This document shows positions 1 to 7,740 of a DNA stretch of 42,662 bases, in pieces. The position numbers were made by a program, and so were the translations under genes. Source of the stretch: an uncultured Desulfobacterales bacterium (GTDB lineage Bacteria > Desulfobacterota > Desulfobacteria > Desulfobacterales > G020354645); the NCBI GenBank assembly GCA_947259865.1, contig CAMYNZ010000004.1, forward strand, positions 29,377-72,038, written 5' to 3'. The notes below the pieces were generated by a model. It was given only the letters and a program-made list of their open reading frames with translations, was not told where the DNA came from and did not search any database. The stretch's first letter is position 1. Each line of letters starts with the position of its first letter.

Positions 1-1
1 T

Positions 2-196
2 TTCAAGCCAGTCCGGATTCAAGCCAAACGACCGGTATAATTGTAAAATCCACCTGGCCGGAATGGAATCCTTGTTCCTGGCCTGGGTGATTGCCGAACG
101 ATTGACCCCAAGCGCTGCAGCCAGTTGGGTTTGGGAGGTCATACCCGTGGCCTCGAAAACTCTTTGTAAAAAAGACTCAAATTTTTTAACAGTCAT
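2..196 (-). CDS. CI-like phage repressor HTH protein (5' part only)
   Basis: This is the first 65 codons of a gene running off the left edge. The ATG at 196 opens MTVKKFESFLQRVFEATG, followed by a helix-turn-helix (TQLAAALGVNRSAITQARNK) and then IPARWILQLYRSFGLNPDWL. This arrangement matches the N-terminal DNA-binding domain of the bacteriophage CI repressor family (PF07022 type), often fused to an S24 LexA-like peptidase; that part lies outside the window. It is divergent from the PAS protein at 496, with about 300 bp between. A DNA-binding role is well supported. Whether it belongs to a prophage or is a stand-alone regulator cannot be seen. Confidence 0.8.
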   Translation of the reverse strand, partial: MTVKKFESFLQRVFEATGMTSQTQLAAALGVNRSAITQARNKDSIPARWILQLYRSFGLNPDWLE

Positions 197-495
197 GGCA
201 GTTACCGCGTTTGATCTGGTTTGTTTATCTTATTAACCATACTATTTTATAAATTGCAACAATTTTTTTTAATTTTAACCAAAAAAATGTCCATACCGGC
301 AGCCGTCGCCCGGGGATTCAAAAGAGTTGGCCAGGCTAAACGCGGCAAAGTCTTAAATGAAATATTAAGACGGTTAAATCTTTTTGGCAAAAAACCGTTA
401 AAATTTAATTTTTAGATCGCCTACCGGTTGGACAAGTATATAAGAAGTGTTATTATAACAACATATAAACCGGAACACTTTCGGAGGTTTGCACC
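197..495. other. AT-rich divergent intergenic region
   Basis: This 299-bp spacer separates the minus-strand repressor from the plus-strand PAS gene. It is clearly richer in A+T than the flanking genes, as expected for two outward promoters. The only open frame (221-415, +) starts in low-complexity AT sequence, has no ribosome binding site and resembles no family I know. No clear operator palindrome was found. Confidence 0.5.
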
Positions 496-1617
496 ATGGC
501 CCGCAATGCCAGCCCCGAAGACCTGACAAATGGGGCAGAAGAATTAAAACAAGAAACCCGGCAACGGAAAAAAGCCGAAACAGCCTTGCGCCGCACCGAA
601 GCCCTGGCAAGTGCGTTGCTGAATGCATCAGCTGATTCTGCGATACTGGTAGATGCCAGCGGGTCCATACTGGCCATTAACGAATTTGCCCTAAAAAATC
701 TCCAGCAACCCAACGCCAACGTTATTCATCAGAATATCTTTGATCTCCTTCCGCCGGAGGTGGCTGCAGCTCGAAAAGCCCGCGCACAAGAAGTAATCCG
801 TACCGGTGAACCGATCCAATTTGAGGATGAGATGACCGGCCGGATTATCAATAACACCATTTTTCCGGTGTTCGGCCGGAAGGGCGCCGTTACGAGACTG
901 GCCATTTACAGCCGGGACATAACCGATTATCGGCAGGCGGAAGAAATGCTGCGGGAAAGTGAAGCCAAATTCAGAATGATCAGTTCTTCGGCCCAGGACG
1001 CCATAATCATGATGGATGGCGGTGGAAAAATTTCTTACTGGAATGAGGCTGCCGAAAGAATCTTCGGATTTAAAAAAAGCGAGGTAATGGGGAAGGACTT
1101 GCACGAAACGCTGGTACCGCAAAATTACATCGAGGCTTTTCGAAATGCATTCAGCGGCTTCAAGATAACCGGAAACGGTTCCGCCATAGGAAACACCATT
1201 GAATTAACAGCCTTGAGAAAAGGCGGGATCGAATTTCCGATAGAGCTTTCTTTGTCCGCCTTCAGATTTAAAGACCAGTGGCAGGCGCTGGGCATCGTCA
1301 GAGATATTTCTGACCGCAAAATGGCTGAAAAAGAACGGGTTCAAAAAGAAAAACTCAAAGGCGTTCTTGAAATGGCGGGGGCGGCGAGCCACGAACTCAA
1401 CCAGCCCCTGCAGGTCATTTCAGGTTATGCAGAGCTTCTATCACAGGAGTTTTCGGAAGATCACCGCTATTACGAATATATTCAAGAAATTAAAAACCAT
1501 ATTGATCGACTGGGAAAAGTGACCAGAAAAATCATGCGGATTACAAAATACGAAACCCTGGACTATATCGACGGTGTGAAAATCATTGACATCCACAAAG
1601 CATCAAAGAAAAACTGA
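496..1617 (+). CDS. PAS-PAS-HisKA protein lacking an ATPase domain
   Basis: This 373-residue cytoplasmic protein has a short coiled coil (about 14-35), two PAS domains (about 40-145 and 155-275, the second with the typical NEAAERIFGF and IVRDISDRK motifs), and a HisKA dimerisation/phosphoacceptor helix pair from about 290. The H-box ASHELNQPLQ places the phosphoacceptor His at residue 299. It ends some 75 residues later, before any N, G1 or G2 box of a HATPase_c domain. Only about 50 bp separate the stop from the convergent serB, so no catalytic domain follows in another frame. A GGAGG site lies just upstream of the ATG. It may be phosphorylated by another kinase or be a degraded histidine kinase; no response regulator is adjacent. 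Confidence 0.85.
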   Translation: MARNASPEDLTNGAEELKQETRQRKKAETALRRTEALASALLNASADSAILVDASGSILAINEFALKNLQQPNANVIHQNIFDLLPPEVAAARKARAQEVIRTGEPIQFEDEMTGRIINNTIFPVFGRKGAVTRLAIYSRDITDYRQAEEMLRESEAKFRMISSSAQDAIIMMDGGGKISYWNEAAERIFGFKKSEVMGKDLHETLVPQNYIEAFRNAFSGFKITGNGSAIGNTIELTALRKGGIEFPIELSLSAFRFKDQWQALGIVRDISDRKMAEKERVQKEKLKGVLEMAGAASHELNQPLQVISGYAELLSQEFSEDHRYYEYIQEIKNHIDRLGKVTRKIMRITKYETLDYIDGVKIIDIHKASKKN

Positions 1618-1668
1618 ATATTCGGCAGTTGTTCGAGCCAAACATCCATTGCAAATCCGCATCCCACC

Positions 1669-2691
1669 TTAATTCTGGTGAATTTCCCTTTCGCTGATTC
1701 CGATGAGATATAGCAGCCCGTCCAGGCCGACGTTGGAAATATTTCGGGGGATTTTCTCCTTCACGATCGGTTTGGCGTGGAATGCAACGCCGAGTCCGGC
1801 GATGCTCAACATGGGAAGATCATTGGCACCGTCGCCCACGGCCACGGTTTGTTCAAGTCTTATGTTTTCTGCCAGAGCAATTCTCTTGAGAATATCTGCC
1901 TTGGACTGTGCATCTATAATTTCGCCGACCAATCTGCCGGTCAATTGCCCTTCTTTGATTTCGAGGTCATTGGTGTAAACATAATCAAACCCTAACTTAT
2001 CCATAAAGTATTTTCCAAAATACCTGAAACCACCTGAGATAATACCGATTTTGTATCCAAGCCGTTTAAGGGTGCTGATGACCCGTGTGACCCCCTGGGT
2101 CAACGGAAGCTTTTCAGCAATTCCGGAAAGCACGCTCTCATCCAGGCCCCTGAGAAAAGCGACCCGACGGATAAGGCTCTCTTTGTATGTTATTTCAGCC
2201 CGCATCGCAGCTTCGGTGATTTCAGAAACCTGCTTCCCGGTGCCGGCCGCTTTGGCCAGCTCGTCGATAACTTCAGCTTGAATCAAGGTGGAATCCATAT
2301 CAAAGACGACAAGTCTGCGGTTAAGCCGATAAATATTATCGATATAAAAAGCGATATCGATACCTTTGATTTTAGAAATCTGCAGCAGGCGGCCTCGCAA
2401 CGCAGCGGGATTCTCAAGATAGCCGGACACTTTAAACTGGATGCAGGCTTTGGGGTGAATTTGCGGGTTCTTTAATGATGCCCGGCCTGAAAGCCGCGTG
2501 ATTACATCAATGTTAAGACCGTTATCGGCAATAGCGGTGGCGATCCCTGATATCTGTTCGGCCGTCAAATTCCGACCCAGCAAAGTGATTATTCGGTTTT
2601 CTTTGCCATGTTCGGAAACCCACTGTTCATAGCTATCAATAGCGATGGGAGTGAACTGTATGGTAAGTCCCAGGGAATGACCGGCAAACAA
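1669..2691 (-). CDS. serB: Phosphoserine phosphatase SerB, N-terminally shortened
   Basis: SerB hydrolyses L-phosphoserine to serine, the last step of serine synthesis. The C-terminal HAD domain is complete: motif I VVFDMDSTLIQAEVIDELA, motif II ISGGFRYF and motif III VGDGANDLPML. An ACT-type domain (ENRIITLLGRNLTAEQISGI) precedes it. The two-ACT SerB form normally has about 75 more residues before the segment corresponding to SVLKDLLFAGHSLGL; here an in-frame stop lies at 2725-2727 and no ATG is available. Translation would have to start at the TTG at 2691 or a few codons upstream. I could not find the missing half-domain in other frames. Activity is probably retained, because the catalytic domain is intact; allosteric control may be lost. 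Confidence 0.9.
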   Translation of the reverse strand: MFAGHSLGLTIQFTPIAIDSYEQWVSEHGKENRIITLLGRNLTAEQISGIATAIADNGLNIDVITRLSGRASLKNPQIHPKACIQFKVSGYLENPAALRGRLLQISKIKGIDIAFYIDNIYRLNRRLVVFDMDSTLIQAEVIDELAKAAGTGKQVSEITEAAMRAEITYKESLIRRVAFLRGLDESVLSGIAEKLPLTQGVTRVISTLKRLGYKIGIISGGFRYFGKYFMDKLGFDYVYTNDLEIKEGQLTGRLVGEIIDAQSKADILKRIALAENIRLEQTVAVGDGANDLPMLSIAGLGVAFHAKPIVKEKIPRNISNVGLDGLLYLIGISEREIHQN

Positions 2692-2896
2692 AAGATCCTT
2701 TAAAACAGAGGTTGTTCGTCGGTCTTAATGTATTATTATACGGTAGGCTGCTGCTAAAACGAAGGTCTGGGTTTCCAACAGTGCCTGCTAGAATAGGACC
2801 GGGAATCTGGAAGAAGATTCGTTTCAATGATCTGGATAGCCACAGCCCGGAAAAATATACCTTACCTTCGACCCCAACCCGAAAGGAGAATAGGTC

Positions 2897-3094
2897 ATGA
2901 TGAAAGTCAAAACATTTGCAAGCCCGTTGAAAGTGTTTCATGTCAAGGAACAGTTGGAAAATTTGGATACGACGATCAACCAATTTGTTGCCGAAAACAA
3001 CATCGGAAAAATTATATCCGTCAGCGATACCTGCACCACAGACGACACCGGTGCCAGTATTGGAATCATTCGGGTTGTTTCCTACCAGGAATAA
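2897..3094 (+). CDS. Small conserved-looking protein, 65 aa
   Basis: The ATG (2897 or 2900) is preceded by a good ribosome binding site (AAAGGAG). The product is a compact mixed alpha/beta sequence: a lysine-rich start, an amphipathic segment HVKEQLENLDTTINQFVAEN, then IISVSDTCTTDDTGASIGII. I do not recognise a named family. The strong RBS, balanced composition and tight spacing to the next small gene (44 bp) indicate it is real. It is divergent from serB and probably co-transcribed with the coiled-coil protein at 3139. Its single cysteine is unlikely to bind a metal alone. Function unknown. Confidence 0.65.
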   Translation: MMKVKTFASPLKVFHVKEQLENLDTTINQFVAENNIGKIISVSDTCTTDDTGASIGIIRVVSYQE

Positions 3095-3138
3095 AACGGG
3101 AGGCGCCCCCGACTCCTGAACAAAGCAGCCAGATAAAG

Positions 3139-3339
3139 ATGTCTATTCGCATGCTTGCAAAGGAACTTTATCTCCTTCACCAGAAAGTGGAAACGCTGGA
3201 GAAAAAGATCGAAAATGCCCCCGAAGAAAAGCGGATGGAATTAAAAGACCGGTTGCGAAAACTAAAGGCTGAGCGGCGCCGCATGCGCAATGCCCTGGAC
3301 GGCAGGATCGACAGTGCCGTAAAACACCCGAAATTTTGA
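3139..3339 (+). CDS. Short coiled-coil protein, 66 aa
   Basis: Starting at the ATG at 3139, the product is almost wholly helical and charged: MSIRMLAKELYLLHQKVETL continues with heptad-like spacing through KKIENAPEEKRMELKDRLRK and ends KHPKF. It has no cysteine, signal peptide or membrane segment. The frame stays open upstream to 2827, but that extension overlaps the preceding gene and has poor composition, so I chose the internal ATG. It probably forms an operon with the 65-residue gene upstream. Such proteins often act as structural or regulatory adaptors; no specific role can be given. Confidence 0.6.
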   Translation: MSIRMLAKELYLLHQKVETLEKKIENAPEEKRMELKDRLRKLKAERRRMRNALDGRIDSAVKHPKF

Positions 3340-3386
3340 CTTGCCCTATTTCTATAGTCATCATGGGGCAGTATCAACAGGTAGGT

Positions 3387-3616
3387 AGTTATTTGAGGGG
3401 TCGGGGTATTTTTTACGCGACAAGATGCCGGGTTGCTGCCTGCCAGGCTGGACAGCGGCAACTGCCTTACATTTTACCGCCCTCTATTTACAACTCTCGC
3501 GCTAACAAGAACCGAATCCGTGTTTTGCCTTTTGGGGCGGTAATCGCCATCTGCTCATGGAAGCACTGGAGCGATCATCTTGTCGTGTAAAAAACACCCC
3601 GACCCCTCAGTTATTT
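3387..3616. mobile_element. 214-bp MITE with 8-bp target duplication
   Basis: The element spans 3395-3608. Its ends are inverted repeats of about 34 bp (left GAGGGGTCGGGGTATTTTTT, right the complement with three or four mismatches), each continuing into CGACAAGATG. Directly outside both ends is AGTTATTT (3387-3394 and 3609-3616), an 8-bp target-site duplication. The interior of roughly 150 bp encodes no transposase, so this is a non-autonomous element mobilised in trans. The right duplication contains the stop codon of the Rrf2 gene, so insertion left that gene intact. Confidence 0.85.
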
Positions 3617-4039
3617 AGACTCGGCCGTACTTGACTGGTCCAGCAGGTTCTGGATTGTGGTATTATTCAATACATCGATCATGGCTTTGTGGGCTTTGGT
3701 CCACATCGATAAAAAAATGCCGCTGCCCTCAAACTGTTTATCGTCCCTGACCATACCCGTAATCCGATAGAGTGATTCAGATGAGGCATCCATCATTCGC
3801 AGTATTTCACCAACCGTAATCTCATCCGGAGATCGGATCAGGGTGTAGCCGCCATAAAAACCGCGTTTGGATTCCAGCAAACCGCTGCGTTTAAGCTGAT
3901 TCAGAATAATCTCAAGAAATCGGGTCGGGATTTTTTGGGCCTGGGCAATTTCATTAATTTTGACAGGTCCCTGATCCCGGCGCTTTGCAAGTTCAAATAC
4001 AGCCCGGATGGCATATTGATTTTTTTGGGTAATGATCAT
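3611..4039 (-). CDS. Rrf2-family transcriptional regulator without Fe-S cysteines
   Basis: The 142-residue product starts MIITQKNQYAIRAVFELAKR and carries the Rrf2 winged helix (KINEIAQAQKIPTRFLEIILNQLKRSGLLESKRGFYGGYTL region) followed by the dimerisation helix. The three cysteines that bind an Fe-S cluster in IscR/NsrR-type members are absent; the protein contains no cysteine at all. This makes it similar in that respect to cluster-free members such as CymR. I chose the ATG at 4039 because the Rrf2 fold begins there, although the frame is open to 4303. It is divergent from the multiheme cytochrome at 4381, its most likely target besides itself. Its stop lies in the target duplication of the neighbouring MITE. 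Confidence 0.85.
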   Translation of the reverse strand: MIITQKNQYAIRAVFELAKRRDQGPVKINEIAQAQKIPTRFLEIILNQLKRSGLLESKRGFYGGYTLIRSPDEITVGEILRMMDASSESLYRITGMVRDDKQFEGSGIFLSMWTKAHKAMIDVLNNTTIQNLLDQSSTAESK

Positions 4040-4380
4040 TGCATTATTAAAATAATCTGCGTCAGAAAAAACACGCCAACTACCAGCTGTCCTTTTTACC
4101 ACAGTTTGGATGTATTGAACATAGACAGGAGAAATTTGATCGCCATGTAACTCCTGTATCCAAATGAGACCCCCAACCCCAATTTTGTCGTTGACAACTG
4201 CAAGCCTGTCTGAATAAGTGTTTAAAGATTGATCTGGTTGCCCCGACACGATTTCCTGCCCCTGAATCAGCGCTGTTGGCTGGTATACCGGTATCACTGA
4301 CAATTGTGTATACGTCTACTTCCGTTTTTAATGATTGTGGAGCCATATCATATCAACCATAAAACGAAAGGAGGATACAT
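4040..4380. other. Divergent regulatory region, rrf2-like gene / cytochrome
   Basis: This 341-bp spacer must hold the promoters of the Rrf2-like gene and the cytochrome. Near the regulator start is an AT palindrome, ATTATTTTAATAAT (about 4040-4060, read on the minus strand), which could be part of its promoter. A strong RBS (GAAAGGAGG) precedes the cytochrome ATG. Overlapping open frames on the minus strand (to 4303 and 4346) have no RBS or family resemblance and I treat them as chance. Confidence 0.5.
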
Positions 4381-6903
4381 ATGCATTATTGGTGCTGTCG
4401 GATAAGGCCTGTCGGCCTGCTGCTAGTGTGCTGTATGCTGATTTTCTTGGCAGCGAATACGGCAATCGGCGCTGATACCTCGCTCAAAGAAATGGATCCC
4501 ACGGGTTACCCGGCACCCTCGGTCGGATGCCTGGCAGCGGGTCAATGCCACGCCGGCATTGAACCGATCCGGGCTCACAATTCCAATATGGCCCGGCAAA
4601 TCTATCAGCTGGGGACCCAATTTGGCGATCCCAACGGCTGCGTGGTCTGCCATGGCGGCAATCCCGGGGAAGAAAAAGATGCCAAACGGGCCCACAGCGG
4701 CGCACCGGCGGCAAGTCCTCTGGACACCTTTGTGCTCCACTCTGCTTCGGTGTGGGTCAATCAGAAGATCTGCGGCCAGTGTCACAAACCCTGGGTGTAC
4801 GCCCAGTATCGATCCATCATGCAGACCGAGGCGGGCAAAATTCAGGGTGCACTGTGGGGCTGGGGTCCTGCATCAACGGGTTACGCCAAAAAATACGGCA
4901 ACTATGATGTGGATGATCCCGATGGCCCGGTGCCGGTGTTCGGGACGAATGCATACAAGCAGTACACCCAGGATCTCATGAAGGCCTACCCGGACAACTT
5001 CCCGTCCAAACTGGTCCGGGTTCCCAAAACCGAGGTGGCCAACCTTAAAGCAAATCCCTATGAAGCCATTTACACCTACATCCGTACGGATTGTCAGCGT
5101 TGTCATGTGGGTGTCAAGGGCCGTAACAAGCGCGGCGACTTTCGCGGTATGGGCTGTGCTGCCTGCCACATCCCCTATAACAATGCCGGACTGTACGAGG
5201 GCGGCGACAAAACCGTGAAACGCGACGAGGCGGGCCATGCCATGGTCCACTCCATCCAGTCTACACGTAAAACCAAGGTTGTGGCAAACAATGCCGTATA
5301 TTCCGGAATCCCCCATGAAACCTGTGTCTCCTGTCACAATCGCGGCAAGCGTATAGGTGTTTCCTTCCAGGGCCTGATGGAGTTTCCCTATGGAAGCCCC
5401 TATGGGTCAAACGGCAAAAAACAGCCCAAACTGCACACCAAGTTTTACCAGTTCATCAAGGACGATATTCACCACCGGCTCAAATCCCGTGAGGGCAACC
5501 CCGAAGGCGGGTTGCTGTGCCAGGATTGCCATACGTCCACGTCCATGCACGGCAACGGTAATATTACCGGAACGCTGCTGGCCAATGTTGAAATTGAGTG
5601 TTCGGACTGCCACGGCACCGCCCAGCAATTCCCCTGGGAACTGCCGCTGGGTTGGGGAGATGAATTCGGCCGCGAGCTCGAAGACAAACCGCGCGGGCTG
5701 GCAACATCACTTTTGGAAACCCAGCAGCAATTCAGCACCGTCTATCCTGGAAAAGACGGTTATCTGCTGACAGCCCGGGGAAATCCGTTCGGCAATGTCG
5801 TGCGCGATGGCGAAAAGGTCATCGTCCACTCGGCTTCCGGGCTAGATTTCGAGGTGCCTACACTAAAGTCGCTGGCGATATCCGGAAAATGGCAAAATCC
5901 CGAAAAAGCCATTGCGGCCAAGATCAGAGCTCCGGATCACACCAGCAAGATAGAGTGTTATGGCTGTCACTCGGCCTGGGCACCCCAATGCTACGGATGC
6001 CACGTCAAAGTGGATTTTTCAGGCAAAAAAACAGCTACGGACTGGGTGGCTGCCGGCAACACCAACTTTCCGGACGGACACACGGCTGAATCCCTGCGGG
6101 ATGCAAAACCGCCCGTGGCACCCGGGGTTGCTTTCGGCAAGACCTCTGAAAACCGTTCCTACCTGCGATGGGAAAACCCGGTGCTGGGTATCAACGGCGA
6201 AGGACGCGTAAGCCCGATCATACCGGGATGTCAGCAGATCACAACCGTTGTGGCACCGGATGGTGAAGTGCTGGTTTACAACAAAATCTGGCGAACAGCG
6301 CAAGGTCAGGAAGGCGGTGGCGAGCAAGGCCAGCGAGGCCTGGATATGGCCCCGGCCGCGCCTCACACGACCGCCCGTGAAGCGCGTGAATGCACATCCT
6401 GCCACGCGACCGCAAAAGCGCTGGGATACGGAACCCACGATGGCCGCTACCTGCGCGGCTACACGGAAGGCATCTACGTGGATATTATGAATGAGAAGGG
6501 GCAATTGATGACCAAAACAGCGCGGTTTCAAATCAGCCCCGTCCGCGATTTGCCAATGGATCTGGACCAGGTTGTCTCCCGCGAGGATAAACAGCTTCAA
6601 ACCGTGGGGCATCACTGGCCGTTGGATGGCCCGCTGCCAAAAAAAATGCGCGACAACATGGAGCGCGTCGGTATCTGTGTGGCCTGTCATCAGAACGTTC
6701 CGACCGGTGCATTCGCCTATCGTATGCTCAGCAAAGCCGGCAGTGTTCTGGGACTTATTCCGGCCACAGACCAGGAACACCAGAAACTGATCGGCCGGGC
6801 CTTATACCTGGCAGCCAACGTTGAAGTCTTTGGTGCGATATTCGCGGTGTTAATTGTGGTGGTTGGAATGATCTATATCATCCGGCGCAAAAAAGCCGCC
6901 TGA
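4381..6903 (+). CDS. Membrane-anchored multiheme cytochrome c (11 CXXCH)
   Basis: This 840-residue electron-transfer protein has an N-terminal signal sequence (hydrophobic stretch about 11-28, ending before GADTSL) and one C-terminal membrane helix (about 808-832) followed by RRKKAA. The bulk should therefore lie in the periplasm, anchored to the inner membrane. Eleven canonical CXXCH sites start at residues 87, 131, 238, 259, 315, 380, 407, 526, 537, 671 and 766. A twelfth candidate, C50-LAAGQ-C56-H57, is CX5CH. Heme sites are sparse between 411 and 526 and between 541 and 671, implying heme-poor folded domains there. No quinol oxidase or reductase partner lies beside it, and a terminator follows directly, so it appears monocistronic. 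Substrate and redox partner are unknown. Confidence 0.92.
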   Translation: MHYWCCRIRPVGLLLVCCMLIFLAANTAIGADTSLKEMDPTGYPAPSVGCLAAGQCHAGIEPIRAHNSNMARQIYQLGTQFGDPNGCVVCHGGNPGEEKDAKRAHSGAPAASPLDTFVLHSASVWVNQKICGQCHKPWVYAQYRSIMQTEAGKIQGALWGWGPASTGYAKKYGNYDVDDPDGPVPVFGTNAYKQYTQDLMKAYPDNFPSKLVRVPKTEVANLKANPYEAIYTYIRTDCQRCHVGVKGRNKRGDFRGMGCAACHIPYNNAGLYEGGDKTVKRDEAGHAMVHSIQSTRKTKVVANNAVYSGIPHETCVSCHNRGKRIGVSFQGLMEFPYGSPYGSNGKKQPKLHTKFYQFIKDDIHHRLKSREGNPEGGLLCQDCHTSTSMHGNGNITGTLLANVEIECSDCHGTAQQFPWELPLGWGDEFGRELEDKPRGLATSLLETQQQFSTVYPGKDGYLLTARGNPFGNVVRDGEKVIVHSASGLDFEVPTLKSLAISGKWQNPEKAIAAKIRAPDHTSKIECYGCHSAWAPQCYGCHVKVDFSGKKTATDWVAAGNTNFPDGHTAESLRDAKPPVAPGVAFGKTSENRSYLRWENPVLGINGEGRVSPIIPGCQQITTVVAPDGEVLVYNKIWRTAQGQEGGGEQGQRGLDMAPAAPHTTAREARECTSCHATAKALGYGTHDGRYLRGYTEGIYVDIMNEKGQLMTKTARFQISPVRDLPMDLDQVVSREDKQLQTVGHHWPLDGPLPKKMRDNMERVGICVACHQNVPTGAFAYRMLSKAGSVLGLIPATDQEHQKLIGRALYLAANVEVFGAIFAVLIVVVGMIYIIRRKKAA

Positions 6904-6907
6904 AACT

Positions 6908-6936
6908 AAGGGGTTACTCTCCCGGAGTAACCCCTT
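6908..6936 (+). terminator. Stem-loop terminator after the cytochrome gene
   Basis: A perfect 12-bp stem (AAGGGGTTACTC with GAGTAACCCCTT) and a 5-nt loop begin 5 bp after the cytochrome stop codon, followed by TTTACC. The U tract is short, so termination may be partial. For the convergent Sir2 gene ending at 6996, the complementary hairpin is followed by AGTTTC and is a weaker terminator. Confidence 0.7.
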
Positions 6937-6995
6937 TACCAAAAGACGATTCAACATTTTCCGGTCAGGTCGCCGGACCTTACCGTATTTGAAAT

Positions 6996-7703
6996 TCACT
7001 CAAAAAGCCCCATCAATTTTTTCAATTTCCGGACAGCGGTGGGAAGCACCCGACCGATGGTTTCATAAAATCTCAGGTGGGCCTTTTTATCGAAAGGGGT
7101 TTCCCCGGCATTGAGGATGACCAGTTTTGCACCGGCATTCAGCGCTTCAGCCGGTATTTCAGCAGCCGGTGTGACAACCAGACTGGAGCCGACGACCACA
7201 AAAAGATCACAATGGCGAGAATGTTCGAAGGAAAATGCCAGATCTCTCTCCGGAAGGGGCTGGCCAAAATCAACCACACTGGACACCAGCGGGCCCCCGC
7301 AGGAACATGTCGACCCACCTTCTGTCCGATCGACGGTCATGCCGCACTGGGTGCAACGCAGTTTGGTCATATTACCGTGCAGTTCCGCCAGAAGCGTCGG
7401 CCGGATACCGGATTTCAAGTGCAGGTTATCAACATTCTGTGAAATCAAAAATTTTAACTTATCCAATTTTTGAAGTTCGACGATGGCATAATGGCCGCTG
7501 TTGGGCGCGACTTCATCCCAGGGTTTATCCATGGATCTGGGCGCAAACCCCTTGTCGCGACGGGTCCAAACCCCGTCGGGGCCCCTAAAGTCGGGCAGCC
7601 CGGATTCCGTGCTTATCCCGGCACCGGTAAAAAATACCGTATAGATCGATTCATACAGCCATTGGGCCAGGGTTTGAATCCTTTTTTCCAGGTCTTGGTT
7701 CAT
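6996..7703 (-). CDS. Sir2-family NAD-dependent protein deacylase
   Basis: Sirtuins remove acyl groups from lysine using NAD. The 235-residue product has GAGISTESGLPDFRG (residues 27-41), QNVDNLH, the catalytic His in ELHGN, and a zinc site made of CTQCG and CSCG pairs. Length matches bacterial class III (CobB/SrtN-like) enzymes. The start is the ATG at 7703 (MNQDLEKRIQ); the frame continues to 7973, but that extension lies over dapL. It follows dapL by only 37 bp and is probably co-transcribed. Tyr/Arg markers of desuccinylase specificity are not evident, so I would call it a general deacylase. Confidence 0.92.
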   Translation of the reverse strand: MNQDLEKRIQTLAQWLYESIYTVFFTGAGISTESGLPDFRGPDGVWTRRDKGFAPRSMDKPWDEVAPNSGHYAIVELQKLDKLKFLISQNVDNLHLKSGIRPTLLAELHGNMTKLRCTQCGMTVDRTEGGSTCSCGGPLVSSVVDFGQPLPERDLAFSFEHSRHCDLFVVVGSSLVVTPAAEIPAEALNAGAKLVILNAGETPFDKKAHLRFYETIGRVLPTAVRKLKKLMGLFE

Positions 7704-7740
7704 AGTGTATTCAAAAAGATGCGTGTATGCGTCGCCTTTG

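Noticed and set aside
221..415. 64-residue open frame in the first intergenic region
   Set aside because: It lies in AT-rich sequence, has no RBS and no family resemblance.
4040..4346. Open frames extending upstream of the Rrf2-like gene
   Set aside because: They continue beyond the normal Rrf2 start, lack an RBS and have random composition.
6019..6780. 253-residue open frame opposite the cytochrome gene
   Set aside because: It is a shadow of the GC-rich cytochrome gene on the other strand; the cytochrome has clear heme motifs.
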